NCBI GenBank assembly: GCA_037951165.1
Contig: JBBDHG010000028.1
Coordinates: 8,502,001 to 8,566,000, forward strand
Direction: 5' to 3'
Length of the DNA stretch: 64,000 nucleotides
Source: Lophius americanus
Taxonomy: Eukaryota > Chordata > Actinopteri > Lophiiformes > Lophiidae
In this document: positions 11,240 to 22,737 of the stretch, in pieces
Layout of the letters: each line of letters starts with the position of its first letter
Numbering within the stretch: position 1 is the first letter of the stretch
Position numbers and translations under genes: made by a program
Notes under the pieces: model-generated
What the model saw: only the letters and a program-made list of their open reading frames with translations
What the model was told of the DNA's origin: nothing
Databases searched by the model: none

Positions 11240-11590
11240 TAAGCTTCTTTCAGCAGCAGCCTTTCGGGGTTCGCCACAGTGGATCATCTGATCCATTTCC
11301 CCTGTCGAGATACTTCAGCATCTTCATATGTCACACCAACCAACTGCATGTCATCCCCTTACCCCCTTATTCTCCTGCCTGGCATCCCGATCTCCAGCAT
11401 CCTTCTTCCGATAGATCCACGATCCCTCTTTTGCACATGTCCAAACATCTCAATATGACCTAGACTGTAATCAGTGTAACAACCGACCCAGCATGAAATC
11501 AGCATTAACAGAAATCTGTGCTGGAGTAGCTCAGATTTCAAACAACACGGCCAAGAAAGATAACTTTCCTTGATAACCAGTGACAAAACC
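11240..11590 (-). mobile_element. RTE-type LINE fragment (C-terminal end)
   Basis: The minus-strand frame contains GHIEMFGHVQKRDRGSIG and RRMLEIGMPGRRIRG, matching the LRWFGHVxRR...RMLEMELPGxRxRGRPKRRF tail of RTE-type LINEs. Beyond a stop, DMQLVGVTYEDAE and the nucleotide words gcagcctttcggggttcgcc follow, as at the 3' end of this family. It is truncated and decayed. Confidence 0.7.
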
Positions 11591-11599
11591 AGTCCAATA

Positions 11600-12110
11600 G
11601 TTACACTTGGGATTTAAAGCAATCATGAACACATTGACTGTAGGTTTGCAAAGTAAAGTAGATCTTAAATTAGGTCAGCAGTCATTGGCGACAGCTTAAA
11701 TCTTAAAGCTCTTCTTTAAAGTAAGGAAGTGTTTAAGATGATATGTAATTAAGAAGATTAATTTTGAATTATTCACTGTTGGCCTAATTTAGTAGTTACC
11801 TTATCATGATGTCCACACTATGAGAGTTCCTTACATTCAAGTGGAAATGGTGGACAATATATTTATTTCAGGGCTGATACCTACATTGATTATTGATAAT
11901 CAAGTGAGAGGTAGGTGATTTTTCCAATCAACGTACATTTACAAGAACTCTTGGTTTCAGAAAACCACGGGATGGGATATATGAATAAGTTATGTGTTGT
12001 GCATAAATTACAAATTAGAGCTATGTATTAAGTATTTACTTGTGCATTACCTGACTTCTTTTTGCTTCTCTATGACCCATTTCATACTATTTACTTTACT
12101 GTTTTTATTT
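11600..12110. other. Intergenic, no gene
   Basis: AT-rich with no coding potential and no recognised repeat. Confidence 0.4.
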
Positions 12111-12119
12111 GAATATGTT

Positions 12120-12290
12120 CAATTTTATACCTATGAGCATTCAGTGTCATCAAAGCAGGAAGCCAGAGTACATTCATATGTACTCCGTCACAGGGAGAAC
12201 ATGCAAACTCCACACATGAAGCCCCCAGGTCAAGATGTTTACTCAAACCCAGTAGCTTCCTGCTGTGAGTAAATCCCTGCACTACACAAC
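12120..12290 (-). mobile_element. SINE fragment, minus strand
   Basis: The reverse complement reads cagcaggaagctactgggtttga, followed by tgtggagtttgcatgttctc and cctgtgacgg. These are the central words of the SINE at 16617-16965. Confidence 0.6.
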
Positions 12291-12299
12291 ATTTACAAA

Positions 12300-13960
12300 A
12301 GAAAAAACAGACTCACAAGATGTGCAACACTTAAACCGGTCCTGATACAACAAGATGATACAAAAGTCTTTTTGAATATCAGAAATTAAATTAAATTTTC
12401 AAAGCTGAAAATGAGAGAGAGGCGATGTATACCATTTTCAAGACAGAGACAAACAACCATTCACACTCCCACCTTGGGAATTTAAATTTAGGGACCATTT
12501 CACCTATTTTGGATGCTTTTGAAATGTGGGTGGAAGCTAGTGCGGATGTCTAACATGTAAATTGAATGCTCATTTTGGCTACTGTAATACAAGTGTGTAC
12601 TTCAAAACGGAGGCCAGTGAACCTTGTAACACTTTTGAGGCCAGTTTATTTTAAATTGCAAATGTCACTCAGACTAAAGCTGGTATAAAACCTTGAAAGC
12701 ATATATTTTAACTGACATTTAATTTAAAAGTCAATCATATGTAGTAAATATGCTCCCACTCAAGAATAAAAAATCAAGCTTTCTCTAAAAATAATCAAAA
12801 TAATCTTCCACTCCATTTCATCATATCTGCCTCTAAAGCATCTCCCCGAGGATGAGTCTTACGAGAGCCATGAGGCCTATAATAATTGGAGGGGGTAGGG
12901 GGGTAAGAGTCACTGCACTGTCCCTATTTAAAAGAAAATAAATTAGCATCCCAACTCCCGCCCAGTTCCTCAAAGTCCATGGTTGAGTTTATCTTCCGGA
13001 AAAACTGAGTGGCGTATTATCCTCTTAAGTCGTCTTGACTGACTTAGGTTGGAGTGGGTGGGGGGATGGATGGGATGTAATAACCCACAGCTGGCTTTGC
13101 TGCAAAGTGCTTTCACGGTGGATGTCTGGGGAGAGCTATATTTAGTGGGTGCTAAGTAATAACTAAGTACAGTGAAATGATGCAGCTCCGGTAATGATAC
13201 AACAAGGTGACAACCAGAAATTGGGGAACTTAATTACATATTGGGGTGGAATTGTAAAGCTGGAGTTGTCAGCTTGCTCCTCTCTTGTTTACTGGATGTT
13301 TCGTGGCCGGCTGTCACATCAACCCCAATCTAACAATATCCTAACCAAGCACTGAAAGAACAGTTAAAAAAGAAGTCAGTTTTGCGGCTTCCTCGTGTGT
13401 TTTGTTTGAGAAGAGGAACCACACTCTGATTCAATGTGTACGTTCTACAAGGAAAAGGTTTGGGGTAATAATATTTAAAAGAAAAACAGGCTCCCTAATC
13501 GCAAATGATATCGTTATACTTTACAATGACAACTATAAATGCTAATGAACCTCCTATGAAGGTTTGTAAAGCTCCAGTAAAGATTAGTAGCTGTGATAAA
13601 TGAAACCTCCCACATGTATTGCCCCTTCTTGCTACTGTTCGACCTCTGGATATTGTTAGTTAGCTCCTGTCTAAAACCAACTTGTCATATATACAACTAT
13701 GATGTGAACATATTTGTCTCGTCATCAGAAAAGCAAGAAGACACCAAAATACATGTAATGTCTAACTTAATATGATTATGTTGGCTTAGTATTATTTATT
13801 CTGGTTGATTCAGTTAATTCACTTGGATGAGGTCCAACATAATTTTTTAGGAATGATTAATGTAAGTTTCTTGGATTAGTTCAGTACCTATTTAATCATG
13901 TGTAAATGCTCTCCATGTTTTAATTAAATAAATCTTAAGAATACCCGATGAATGCATACA
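12300..13960. other. Intergenic, apparently single-copy
   Basis: No gene or familiar repeat was seen. The part 12830-13330 is less AT-biased and lacks low-complexity runs. It is a candidate for conserved noncoding DNA, but this cannot be judged from one sequence. Confidence 0.35.
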
Positions 13961-13962
13961 AT

Positions 13963-14605
13963 GGGGGGTTTACATGGACAGCCTAATTCCGATTAGATTC
14001 AGAAAAGACGTTTAATCGGAAAGAAAATGCTGCATGTAAACACCCTTTTCAGAATGGAAATAACCTTTCTGAATTAGATTTCATTCTTTTGCAAGGAGGT
14101 AGTCAAATTCCTTTTGGAAAGCCTTTCCGATAGCCAGTCGCTGCATGGAAACGCTGTATCGGAAAGCTTTCTGTTTGAGTTGTACCTGCGAATGCCCAGC
14201 GTTGAGACGTATTGCACGCTAATTTTTTTCAGTGCAGCGACGCATTTTAAATACGACGACTTCAAAACAGTATCGTTCTGCATCGGAGAGTGATTTATTC
14301 ATTGCAACTTTGAAATACTTTAACATATTTGGATGATTAGACGGATAGAAAGTCACTTCCGTGCGTGCCCTCTCCTCTCTGTCGTATTCTTCTTCTGGGG
14401 GTTTGCTGGCGGTTAGCACCCAGCTCACCGAAGCATTATCGCCACCTCATGAACAGGAGTGTGGATCATCTGCGCATTTGGGAAAGCGTTTCTGTTTAGG
14501 TGAGTCAATGCATGTAAACACCGGGTCGGAAAAGATCATAAGTCATGTAAACAGGCGACCAAAAGTGCAATTCGGAAAGGAGAAAAGTGTCCCATGTAAA
14601 CCCAC
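13963..14605. mobile_element. Non-autonomous DNA transposon with terminal inverted repeats
   Basis: The left end gggggg-tttacatgg mirrors the right end ccatgtaaaccc-acc. Inside there are several copies of catgtaaac and of tcggaaag. The flanks carry aat on both sides, consistent with a 3-base target duplication, as in PIF/Harbinger elements. Length is about 640 bases. A minus-strand 69-residue frame inside (14219-14428) shows no family motif. The class is inferred. Confidence 0.55.
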
Positions 14606-14754
14606 CTAATGTGAAGAATTTGCATTTGTATCATGGTTGGATACAAAACATGAAAAACTCGAAACTCGATCAGTTCATATCAACTTGACTGAATGTTGTT
14701 GAATTTAATGCAAATCCTACATGACACGATCACAATGATGATGAAAGAATGGAT

Positions 14755-15000
14755 CATGTTTTTTACTTCTCCAGTGCTTTCAACACTATCGAGCCTCACT
14801 GCTGGGAGGGAACTCAGAAGAGGCAGGTGTTGACCACTACCTGGCTGCATGGACCACCAACTACCTCACCGACAGACAACAGTACGTGAGGCTGAGGGAC
14901 TGTGTGTCTGACTTGGTGGCCTGCGAGAACCGTGGAACTCACCTTTCCAATTCACAATATACACATCGGACTTCAGACGAAACACAGCTCACTGCCACTG
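14755..15000 (+). mobile_element. LINE reverse-transcriptase fragment
   Basis: The + strand reads YFSSAFNTIEPH, a deletion, then WTTNYLTDRQQYVRLRDCVS. This resembles the motif-A to fingers segment DFSSAFNTI...YLT-R-QYVRL--CVS of non-LTR reverse transcriptases. It continues frameshifted into QYTHRTSDET (compare LYTSDF). It is internally deleted and dead. Confidence 0.65.
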
Positions 15001-15095
15001 CTTAATCAGGGGGATGGCCTGTACAAGGCAGGGGATTGGGTGCTTTTTGGGGATATAACTTTGCTATTGGGTACGACAGCCTACACCAAGTTTGT
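15000..15095 (+). repeat. R1 repeat, copy 1 (3' module only)
   Basis: Contains aatcagggggatggcctgta, then ggggattgggtgctttttgg, gatataactttgct and gacagcctac, the 3' module shared by the R1 copies. It abuts the preceding LINE fragment. Confidence 0.65.
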
Positions 15096-15760
15096 GCAAT
15101 GAATCCATCTTAGTTTAGTCTTATTTACACAACTGTACTTCTTACTTGATTAAAGATTGTGTGTACTTTTGTAAATACTACCCTGGTGTCTGCTCTTACT
15201 TTGGACTCCTCAGAATGTATGATGGTCGCTTTACCTACATTGACATGTATAGACGGAAAAAATGTCTATATAAAAAGACCACTTGACAGTGCAACAACCT
15301 CTTTAATGGATTCTGCCTCTAACCAGACAAACACGTTTCCCTGTCAAATGAAAGGGTAAAAGGTAGCCTAAAGCAACATTTGTTTAGTTTTTCCAGTACT
15401 TAGGGTGTATTGCACAGCTTTCACATTTCACTGACATTTAGACAGATAATGAGAATCAGTCTTCAAATCCCCTTGGGATTCTTGTGGCATTTAATCCTGT
15501 TTTTTTTCTTCTTCTTCCTGTCTTTGAATATTTAATGATGGGGATCTTATCTGGATGGATATCCCTGTGAAGCTGGGAGCACTTCATCATACCGGCTCAC
15601 ACTTTTTACATTGACCCAGATATGTTAATCCAATGTCGTCCATCACCTTTACATTTCAGGTTGGAGATATCGAAGTTAAGGGGAAGTCACTTACCATCCG
15701 GCTCTCATGAGGGAAATTATATTTTCTGGTGAATCAAAATGATCATGGTATCCCATTGCC
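15096..15760. other. Intergenic, no gene
   Basis: No coding or familiar repeat signal was seen. Confidence 0.4.
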
Positions 15761-16134
15761 CAAAACCAAGGATGCACTGATACCACTTTTCATCAGACAA
15801 TATTATTTCAGTACTTTCACTTATATTTTCATGAGTAAGCTCCTACATATATATGTACAGACATATGTATGATTGTGTATGATTACAAATACAAAAACCC
15901 ATGGTCCTTTTTTTTTTAAATTTTCCAAATTTTAAAACCTGATACAGGTACCCATTCTGACACTGGTATCCATAGAAGGCTTGATACCAGTACCAATGTT
16001 GAGTCTAGAATGCCCATTGGTACATGCCACTTCTACAGATTGTCTTTTCCAGTACTAATACTAATATTGAGACCAGTTTCATTATAAGTACTGACATCAG
16101 ATACGCTTACCAGTTTATTATATCCTTGAAAAGT

Positions 16135-17095
16135 CGGGCATATTATGGAATCATCAGCACGTGGTCAATAGTATATTTCTGACACTAGGTGCCAAAGGTG
16201 TTTGGACCATGGATTCTCATCTATTGGTCCAGTTTAGTCCAAACTTGGAATACACAAATCAACTCAAGGAGATCTATCTTGTATACATTGTGTATTTCTC
16301 TGATAGTTCATATTTTACTCACTGGAAGGAGCATTTTTACAAAAAGCACTTTCCTGGGTGGACCTAGAAAACTATTTCATGGATCATTTTCAAACTTTAT
16401 ATTTGAATATTTCCATAACTAGGGGGCCCTTCATCTCAAAATGTTTTCGAGCAATAATTTCTCAACCGTTTGTTCGATTTAGTCCAAACTTTGTGTATAT
16501 GAATAAGTTTGAGGACAACTAGCTGGTATGTATGTTTTATCTTAATAGTTAATATTTCATCTTTTATTTTGACCTTTTTTTTAAAATGAAAAATACCGTA
16601 GACATAACTTTACAAGAGCGGCACGGTGGCGCAGTGGTTAGCACTGCTGCCTCACAGCAAGAAGATACTGGGTTAGAATCCACATCTGACGGCCTTTGTG
16701 TGCGGAGTTTGCATGTTCTCCCTGTGTCTGCGTGGGTTCTCTCTGGGAACTCCGGCTTCCTCCCACAGTCCAAAAACACATGATATAGGTGAATTGGTGA
16801 CAATAAAATTGCCCGTAGGAGGGAGTGTGAGTGGTTGTATGTCTCTATTTGTCAGCCCTGCGGTGAACTTGCGAATTGTCCAGGGTATACACTGCCTATT
16901 ACCCGATGTCAGCGCGGATAGTCTCCATCACCCGTGACCCTGAACAGGATAAGCGGTAGATAATGAATGAATAACTTCACATTTAATTTGAGGAGTTCAA
17001 TAAGGGGAATGCTTGTACATTACAGGGGCTGGGGACCTTTTGGGGATATACCTTTGCTGTTGTCTGAAACAGCATATGCCGTATTTTTCAGAGGG
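16135..17095 (+). repeat. R1 repeat, copy 2 (long, interrupted by a SINE)
   Basis: Carries tattatggaatcatc, agtccaaacttgg, ctcaaggagatctatcttg, gttcatattttactcact and the 3' module (ggaatgcttgtaca, ggggatatacctttgctgtt, acagcatatgcc). The word agtccaaactt appears twice, at about 16235 and 16480, so the copy contains an internal duplication of the module. The SINE at 16617-16965 interrupts it. Confidence 0.65.
16617..16965 (+). mobile_element. tRNA-derived SINE with A and B boxes and target duplication
   Basis: The head is tRNA-like. An A box tggcgcagtgg is at 16627-16637 and a B box ggttagaatcc at 16671-16681, spaced as in a tRNA gene, so an internal RNA polymerase III promoter is present (B box with one change). 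The body has ctgcctcacagcaagaag, gagtttgcatgttctccctg and cctgaacaggataagcgg. The tail is a gaatgaata-type simple run. Flanking ataactttac (left) and ataacttcac (right) look like a 10-base target-site duplication with one change. Confidence 0.75.
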
Positions 17096-17539
17096 GATCC
17101 TGATGGCTACATTCAACCATTTTTCTTCAAATGTTCAATTCCAAAATTTGAAAAGTTATACAAAGCGCTGATTCCGTTATCGTTATTGGTGTTGATACCA
17201 GTAAAGATACTGATAATAGTGTTGGTCCATCCTTTTTTGAACCATGTCTTAAACCCAATTTTTTTTCTTCAGATGTTTTTTTTCCAAAAATTTAAAATTT
17301 TTTGCAGTACTGACACCCTTGCCAGGGTTGGTGTATCACCACTTTGAACTATTTTTTTCAAACTGATATGGATAGAAGTATTGGTACATCCCTACTTCAA
17401 ACCATTTCTTCAACAGATTCAGATTCTGTGTTTTCCAAATTTGGAAAAACGATATCAGTACTGATTCTGGTATAGGTATTAGTGCTTGAATCAGTACCGA
17501 TACTGATACTACTGTCAGAACATTGCTACTTTAAACTAC

Positions 17540-18505
17540 GTTTTCGAAAATGGATCTTTTCCCAAAGTCTTTTCCGAATGAAACCAATATATAAATATAT
17601 AATATAAAGCCATATTGATGCAGCCCTACACATGACTATTTCCCCAGAGAATATTATTTTCTAAGATTGACATAAATAACTGTTACATTTGACCAAAAGC
17701 ATATAGTAGCTACTTCAAAATGGATCTGTTACTCCATGATTTATAGTACAAAGGAGTCCATAAGACCGTAGTTCTTATGAATGAGTATGAAAATATCTGT
17801 TAAAAACAGATATCAGTTGATAGCATGTTTTTGCATCTCCTTCTTGAAGTCCCTTAGCCGGCTCTTCAGAACCAGTTCAAAGCTACCTCGCTAACCTCAC
17901 GGTTCACTACCCATGGACCATCACTGCAGCTGGCTTCATATTCAATGTGACGTCTCCTTCCATCTTCTAATGAATTTTTAATGTCTCTTCCATTCCCACT
18001 CACACGCATGCAGAGCTCATATCAGCCACGTCCTGGAATCCATGCTGATGTAAATGACAGTGTGAAGACGACTCTGTCTTCATATTACTATAAACGGTCT
18101 TACTGTAGCTTCATACCCACCAGATAAGACATTGTTGTACAATGTTAGTGCTCTCACAAGATAATTCACAGTAGATGTATTGTCAAGGTACAAATGTTTG
18201 CATCGAAGGAACAGGATATACAAGTCAGACATCATAAATATCCATGGAATTATTAGTCTTGTTAGAAATGAAGCCAATTTTGCATGCCATTGTGCAAGCA
18301 GACTGCGCAAAGACATTCGGTTTTAACAACTTTAATTCATTTTTACTTTAAAAGGAAATCAATTGGTTTCCGGATATTCAAGTCAATTTATTACAATTTT
18401 CAGTGACTATTATTCATACACACATGTACTCATTTTGAGGGATGCTTTGTTCTGGCTCATTTGAGATTATTTGTATTCCCTCATTTTAGTGTATGAGAGC
18501 TGTAT
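17540..18505. other. Intergenic, no gene
   Basis: Unremarkable sequence. No repeat or exon could be supported. Confidence 0.35.
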
Positions 18506-18508
18506 GTG

Positions 18509-18509
<1 letters not shown>

Positions 18510-18563
<54 letters not shown>
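18510..18563. repeat. (ATA)n microsatellite
   Basis: About 18 units of ATA/TAA. It sits at the 3' end of the minus-strand LINE that follows, so it is probably that element's simple-repeat tail, expanded. Confidence 0.9.
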
Positions 18564-18565
<2 letters not shown>

Positions 18566-19315
18566 ATAATATAATTTATAATTTATAATTCACTTTACAT
18601 TTGGATCAAATCTAAAAGTGCTACAAAGTAAAAGCAGATAAAACCATCAATAAAAAACAAAATAATAACTATATAAAAACCTGACCAAAAAGCACCATTG
18701 TTAATTAAAGTTATAGTTTCTGCTAAAAAGGAAAGTTTTAAGTCCATTTTTAAATGTGTCAGTCGTCTGTGGAGCCCTCAGATGGTCAGGGAGGGCATTC
18801 CACATACGAGGGCTAGCAGAACAGAAGGCCCGACAACCCTTGGTTCTGAGCTTAGTCCGGGGAAGGAGGAGGCGGTATGAGTGGGTAGAACGGAGGGATC
18901 GTGTTGAGGTCAGTGGGGTGAGTAGTTCTTTTAGGTAGGGGGGTGCGTTACCATGGATGCACTGGTGAGTGAGGAGAGAGATCTTATAATCAATCCTGGT
19001 GGAGATGGGAAGCCAATGAAGGGAATGAAGAACGGGGGTGATGTGTTTGTGTTTACACTCTCATCAGGATCCTTGCAGCACTTCTTTGAACATACTGTAG
19101 TTTTTGAAGACTTTTATCAGGGATCCCGATGAGAAGTACGTTACAGTAATCCAGTCTGGAGGAGACAAACGCGTGGACCAGCTTTTCAGCATCACTCAAG
19201 GTGAGTGAAGAACGGAGTTTGGAAATATTTCTGAGATGGTGAAAGGAGATCTTGCAGATGTGTTTGATGTGGGATTCAAAAGTGAGTTGAGGGTCAAATC
19301 TTACACCGAGGATGT
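18564..19315 (-). mobile_element. L2-type LINE, 3' fragment, copy A
   Basis: On the minus strand the order is reverse-transcriptase C-terminal region then 3' tail. Sequence from here aligns by eye along its whole length with 42550-43270 (copy B). The minus strand gives KLVHAFVSSRLDY-like and FSHHLRNISKL-like pieces. The fragment breaks off at about 19313, where copy B continues, so copy A is 5'-truncated. Frames are broken. Confidence 0.75.
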
Positions 19316-19759
19316 ATGTATGTATTGTATATACTCTTGGAAAATATATATTTCATCTCAGTGAGGATTTATATCTTGTAAAAACATAAAGCGGGCTGTC
19401 CTGGAAATCATGGGGTTTTCCGGCTTGGATTACAACTGCCGATCCCAGGCTGCCAAATTGTGGCCCACCGATAGCCCTTTTGCAACTGCTGGGCGATGTG
19501 GCATCCGGAAGTTCAACCAGAGACCCCTCTGACCCCTAAGGATACTGGAGCATTTGATGGTGGATCAGCTTGTTGAGGAACTCTCAGATTTGGATTGGGT
19601 ATGGTTCCATCGCGCAGCAGTCCTGCTGCCTGACATCATCCTCTTTAAAGATAACTTGGCTGTCCAATCTGGGGACAACAATGGCACACGGGTCAGACAA
19701 ATCTCCACACCCCACAGCTATAGACCCAATCATGCCTCCTACAAGCATCCCTCCTCTTC

Positions 19760-20015
19760 AACACCCTTGATCGGATAATAACCCGATTCAATTGGGCTGG
19801 CATCTATGGCGAAGTATGCTACTAGTGTGCATATGACACTTAATGCTAGCCAACCTACCTTACAGGTTAACCAGTTAAAAGCGCCTTAGCGCCATTTACC
19901 ACTCATGACGTTCTGTTTGAGCAGATTAGATATAGAACTCATTGGGCAATGGCCTTCTCCCCTCTGTATGGGTTGTATTGGTTGTACGGGTATGTCACAC
20001 TTTCACTCAGGTAGT
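19760..20015 (+). pseudogene. Ty3/Gypsy-type integrase fragment
   Basis: The + frame reads ITRFNWAGIYGEV, then after stops LAPFTTHDVLFEQI. These resemble the integrase zinc-binding segment (I-x-x-RF-x-WPGIY-x-DV--WC--C--CQ) and the following (L)-PLPLMDVPFERIGMD linker into the catalytic core. The zinc-ligand cysteines are lost. The upstream GC-richer block from 19380 may be part of the same element but could not be matched. Confidence 0.5.
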
Positions 20016-20229
20016 TTCGTGCTCCTGCTCCCTTCCAACGCTGCATGAACTAGGTGCAGCACTGGCGTGCTGTGTATGGCTGGGCTCACTGCCAATTCAA
20101 TCCAACGAAGTGTACGGTTGGACAGAGAGAGGGCTGGTACCTGGAGACCAGTCATTACTTTCAGATCTGGTCCAATTTGCTGCAGCAAACCATTTAAATC
20201 TCGTGGGTTTTTTATTCCCGGTAAAAACA

Positions 20230-20310
20230 AGTATATTTAGAGGGTTGGTATCTTTGAGCAAGTGTGTGCAATTTGGTGTGGATCTAAATATCCACCAGAT
20301 TTAGATGGTT
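20230..20310 (+). repeat. Fragment of a widespread fish interspersed repeat
   Basis: The words ggtatctttgagcaagtgtgtgcaatttgg and tggatctaaat recall an interspersed repeat (ATCTATGAGTGTGTGCAATTTGG core) seen in many fish genomes. Its class is not known to me. Confidence 0.4.
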
Positions 20311-20314
20311 GGCT

Positions 20315-21620
20315 ATGAAAATATAGTTGAGAAAACAGTAAGCCTTAATTATGTGTTTATTTTGGCTACTTCCCGAATTACAGAGAACTGTTGGCCCATT
20401 GACAGAGGAATGCCCTCTATTAGAGGACTTCTATTCTACTGATTAGGTAGTCATCTGAGACATTTACGTTCAACTCATTTAATAGTTATTAACTGTTTTA
20501 AACCAAAATGCCAATCGGTCATTTAGTTCCAGTGTTACAGCCAAGGGCGTAGTGGACCCGGGGTAAATGTCTTATATACTTTCTCTGCCTGTACCCTTTG
20601 TCCCCCGTAGATAGTAGATATTACCCAATGAAGGCACGTTCTGACACACCAGCACCAACTTCAGCTGATCTGCACTCAGTCTGATGTAAGTGGGCGTGGC
20701 ATACACATTACGCAACATGATCACAATTTCAAAAGTTATGGAGCTCAATTTATGAAGCCCTGTAGTGGAATAAAATATCAATCATACTCGGAGGCCAGCG
20801 CTAAGTCTTGAAGAACCCTTTTTCTTTGTTGTTGTTTGTGGACGTGTATGTTTTTTTAGTGGGTATATTTAAATGGTATTACAATACTTAAAACTCACCA
20901 TGTGACCAAACAGGAATTCTGCGGTTCAGATTTGCAGTGATATCATTGCTGCCTCTCCTGCATCAGGTCACATTAACCTTGAGGTTATTTATTATCACAC
21001 TCTGTCATGGATGAAAAAAAACATGAAATGGAGACCTGTCTCTGAAAGCCGAGTGTCACATGATGTCAGCGATGTTACATACTTCATGTGTAAAACATTT
21101 GGTGACCATGTATAACATCTTTCTTTAAAATAAGGTGCAAAATTATGCTAAACCTGTTCACAAAGACATTACAAAAAATCCAAATAAATTCAGATTAATA
21201 CGTAAATGATAATATAAAATATAATTGAAAGATAATAAACTCTGGTATGAGTTTAGTATTTTCTTTCTGTAAAAAATTAAGCATTAATAATATTGTAAAA
21301 AAAAGTCAATCTTAAGAGACAATAAAATTGTCTTGCAGATGTCCTAAGTGCAAGTGTTAAGCCCCCTAGCTGCCATGGTTCTGTACTTGATCTATTTTTT
21401 TATTTAGTAGTTAGATAATTCCTGTCATTTATAGGTAAAGTTTCCTGTTTTATTTTGAAGGTTTAGTTCTTTGTTTATTTCCTGGAACTCTCCTGTCCTT
21501 GTTTCCCTCTTTTGGTTGAGTGTTTTTCACCTATCTCCCTCCTTTAGATTCCTTCGCTGTTCAACTTCCTCCTCTCCAGTTAGTGTGCATAGATGTGAGT
21601 GTTCGTGGAACTCTGTCTTG
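20315..21620. other. Intergenic, no gene
   Basis: AT-rich, with no coding signal. The stretch 21360-21610 is T-rich on the + strand and may be LTR- or transposon-derived, but this is not supported further. Confidence 0.35.
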
Positions 21621-21624
21621 AATA

Positions 21625-21800
21625 TGTCACATTTTGTTCAAGCAGTTCAAATTATACTCAGTAGGGGGTGTTTTTTATGACAAATACTGCAGCCTTAACT
21701 TTCCATTAGATTTTCGTCACAGAAGCGGTTTGCTTGTGCAACTCAGTGGATTGAGGACTTTTTGGGGATATACCCCTGTTGTCGGCTCGCCCCCCTTGGT
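21625..21800 (+). repeat. R1 repeat, copy 3 (3' part)
   Basis: Has agcagttcaaattatactcag, gggggtgttttttatgac, then ctttttggggatatacccct and tgtcggctcg. The 3' module is recognisable and diverged. Confidence 0.55.
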
Positions 21801-21967
21801 TGACAGCTGTCACCTTCAGATGTCCCATCATTAAAGGCTTTTGAGGTCCAAAAAGTAATTTAAAAAAACAGAAAAATACTGAATATTGGATACCAATAAC
21901 CTCTAAAATCGATCATTGATGATCCATATCATAAGGCACTCCGAAATTGCAAAATGAAAATGAAAAT

Positions 21968-22110
21968 GTAGACTTAGACTGAGATAGACTTTTATTGTCA
22001 TTCAAATTTACATCATACATTGCTCATTGGAACAAAATTACCATAATCTGAAATATATTATATTTCTGAAAAATATAATATATTTTTCAGAAATATATAC
22101 GAGACAGATG
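21968..22110. repeat. Interspersed repeat tail (tttattgtcattcaaattt type) with AT palindrome
   Basis: The words gacttagactgagatagact and tttattgtcattcaaatttac match a dispersed element common in fish, probably a retrotransposon 3' end on the opposite strand. A near-perfect AT-rich palindrome follows at 22059-22097. Confidence 0.45.
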
Positions 22111-22139
22111 TATACATTTAATAGATAGATAAATTCCAG

Positions 22140-22650
22140 GTACACTTTAATAAGAAATCTGTCAATAGGAGCCTGAAATCAACATTGTCAACACTTGGCA
22201 GTTCATACACCACACCTTTGCTCATAACCTGTATTTTCAAAACAGTAGCTTGGAATCAGCATGACATCACCACCTTGAAGCCTCTTCCTCTTCTCTTCCT
22301 TTCATTATGAGCAGCCTCATCTTCTTTGTCAAGGTGGCAGAACAATGGGACACATTACTTGTTAATGAGGTTCCTTTGCTTGTGAAAATGGTAAATCATC
22401 AAACCGGTTGCTCAATGAAACTGAATATTAATGTTAAATAGTTATCACAAGGGCTTCAAATAAATTCTCCGACCACCTCGACTGAGATACAATACTGACT
22501 GTTCCTTGAAGTTTTCAACACTGCCTGTAAAGTTGTCTGACAAGTACTGACATTCAAATATTATGATCAATCAAAGCGTTGATATTCTAGTCTAGAAGTC
22601 TAACACATTATTTGGACAAGTTCGGTGACACGTGACTGCACAGAACTAAT
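22140..22650. other. Intergenic, no gene
   Basis: Nothing recognised. Confidence 0.35.
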
Positions 22651-22654
22651 TGTC

Positions 22655-22735
22655 ATTGGTGCCTTCCAGTTCTTTGTTTTACGCTGCATAGCACTTTGTA
22701 ACTTTTTCTTACAAATTCTACTCAAATAATTATTG
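22655..22735 (+). mobile_element. L2-type LINE 3' tail remnant
   Basis: The words tggtgccttccag, gcatagcactttgtaac and aaattctactcaaataattatt parallel the tail of the L2 element at 9235-9330. Confidence 0.5.
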
Positions 22736-22737
22736 AA

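Larger units (their letters stand above)
15763..17396 (+). mobile_element. hAT-like non-autonomous element, apparently split by a nested insertion
   Basis: The left piece (15763-16125) starts ggatgcactgataccac and has repeated gatacc/agtacc words. The right piece (about 17150-17396) has the same kind of words and ends gtattggtacatccctac, the inverse of the left end. Such gata-cc/agta-cc rich elements with ggatgcac-type ends are common in fish and usually hAT-derived. Between the pieces lies an R1 repeat carrying a SINE. A further similar end (gatgcagccctac) at about 17618 could belong to a second copy. Confidence 0.4.
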
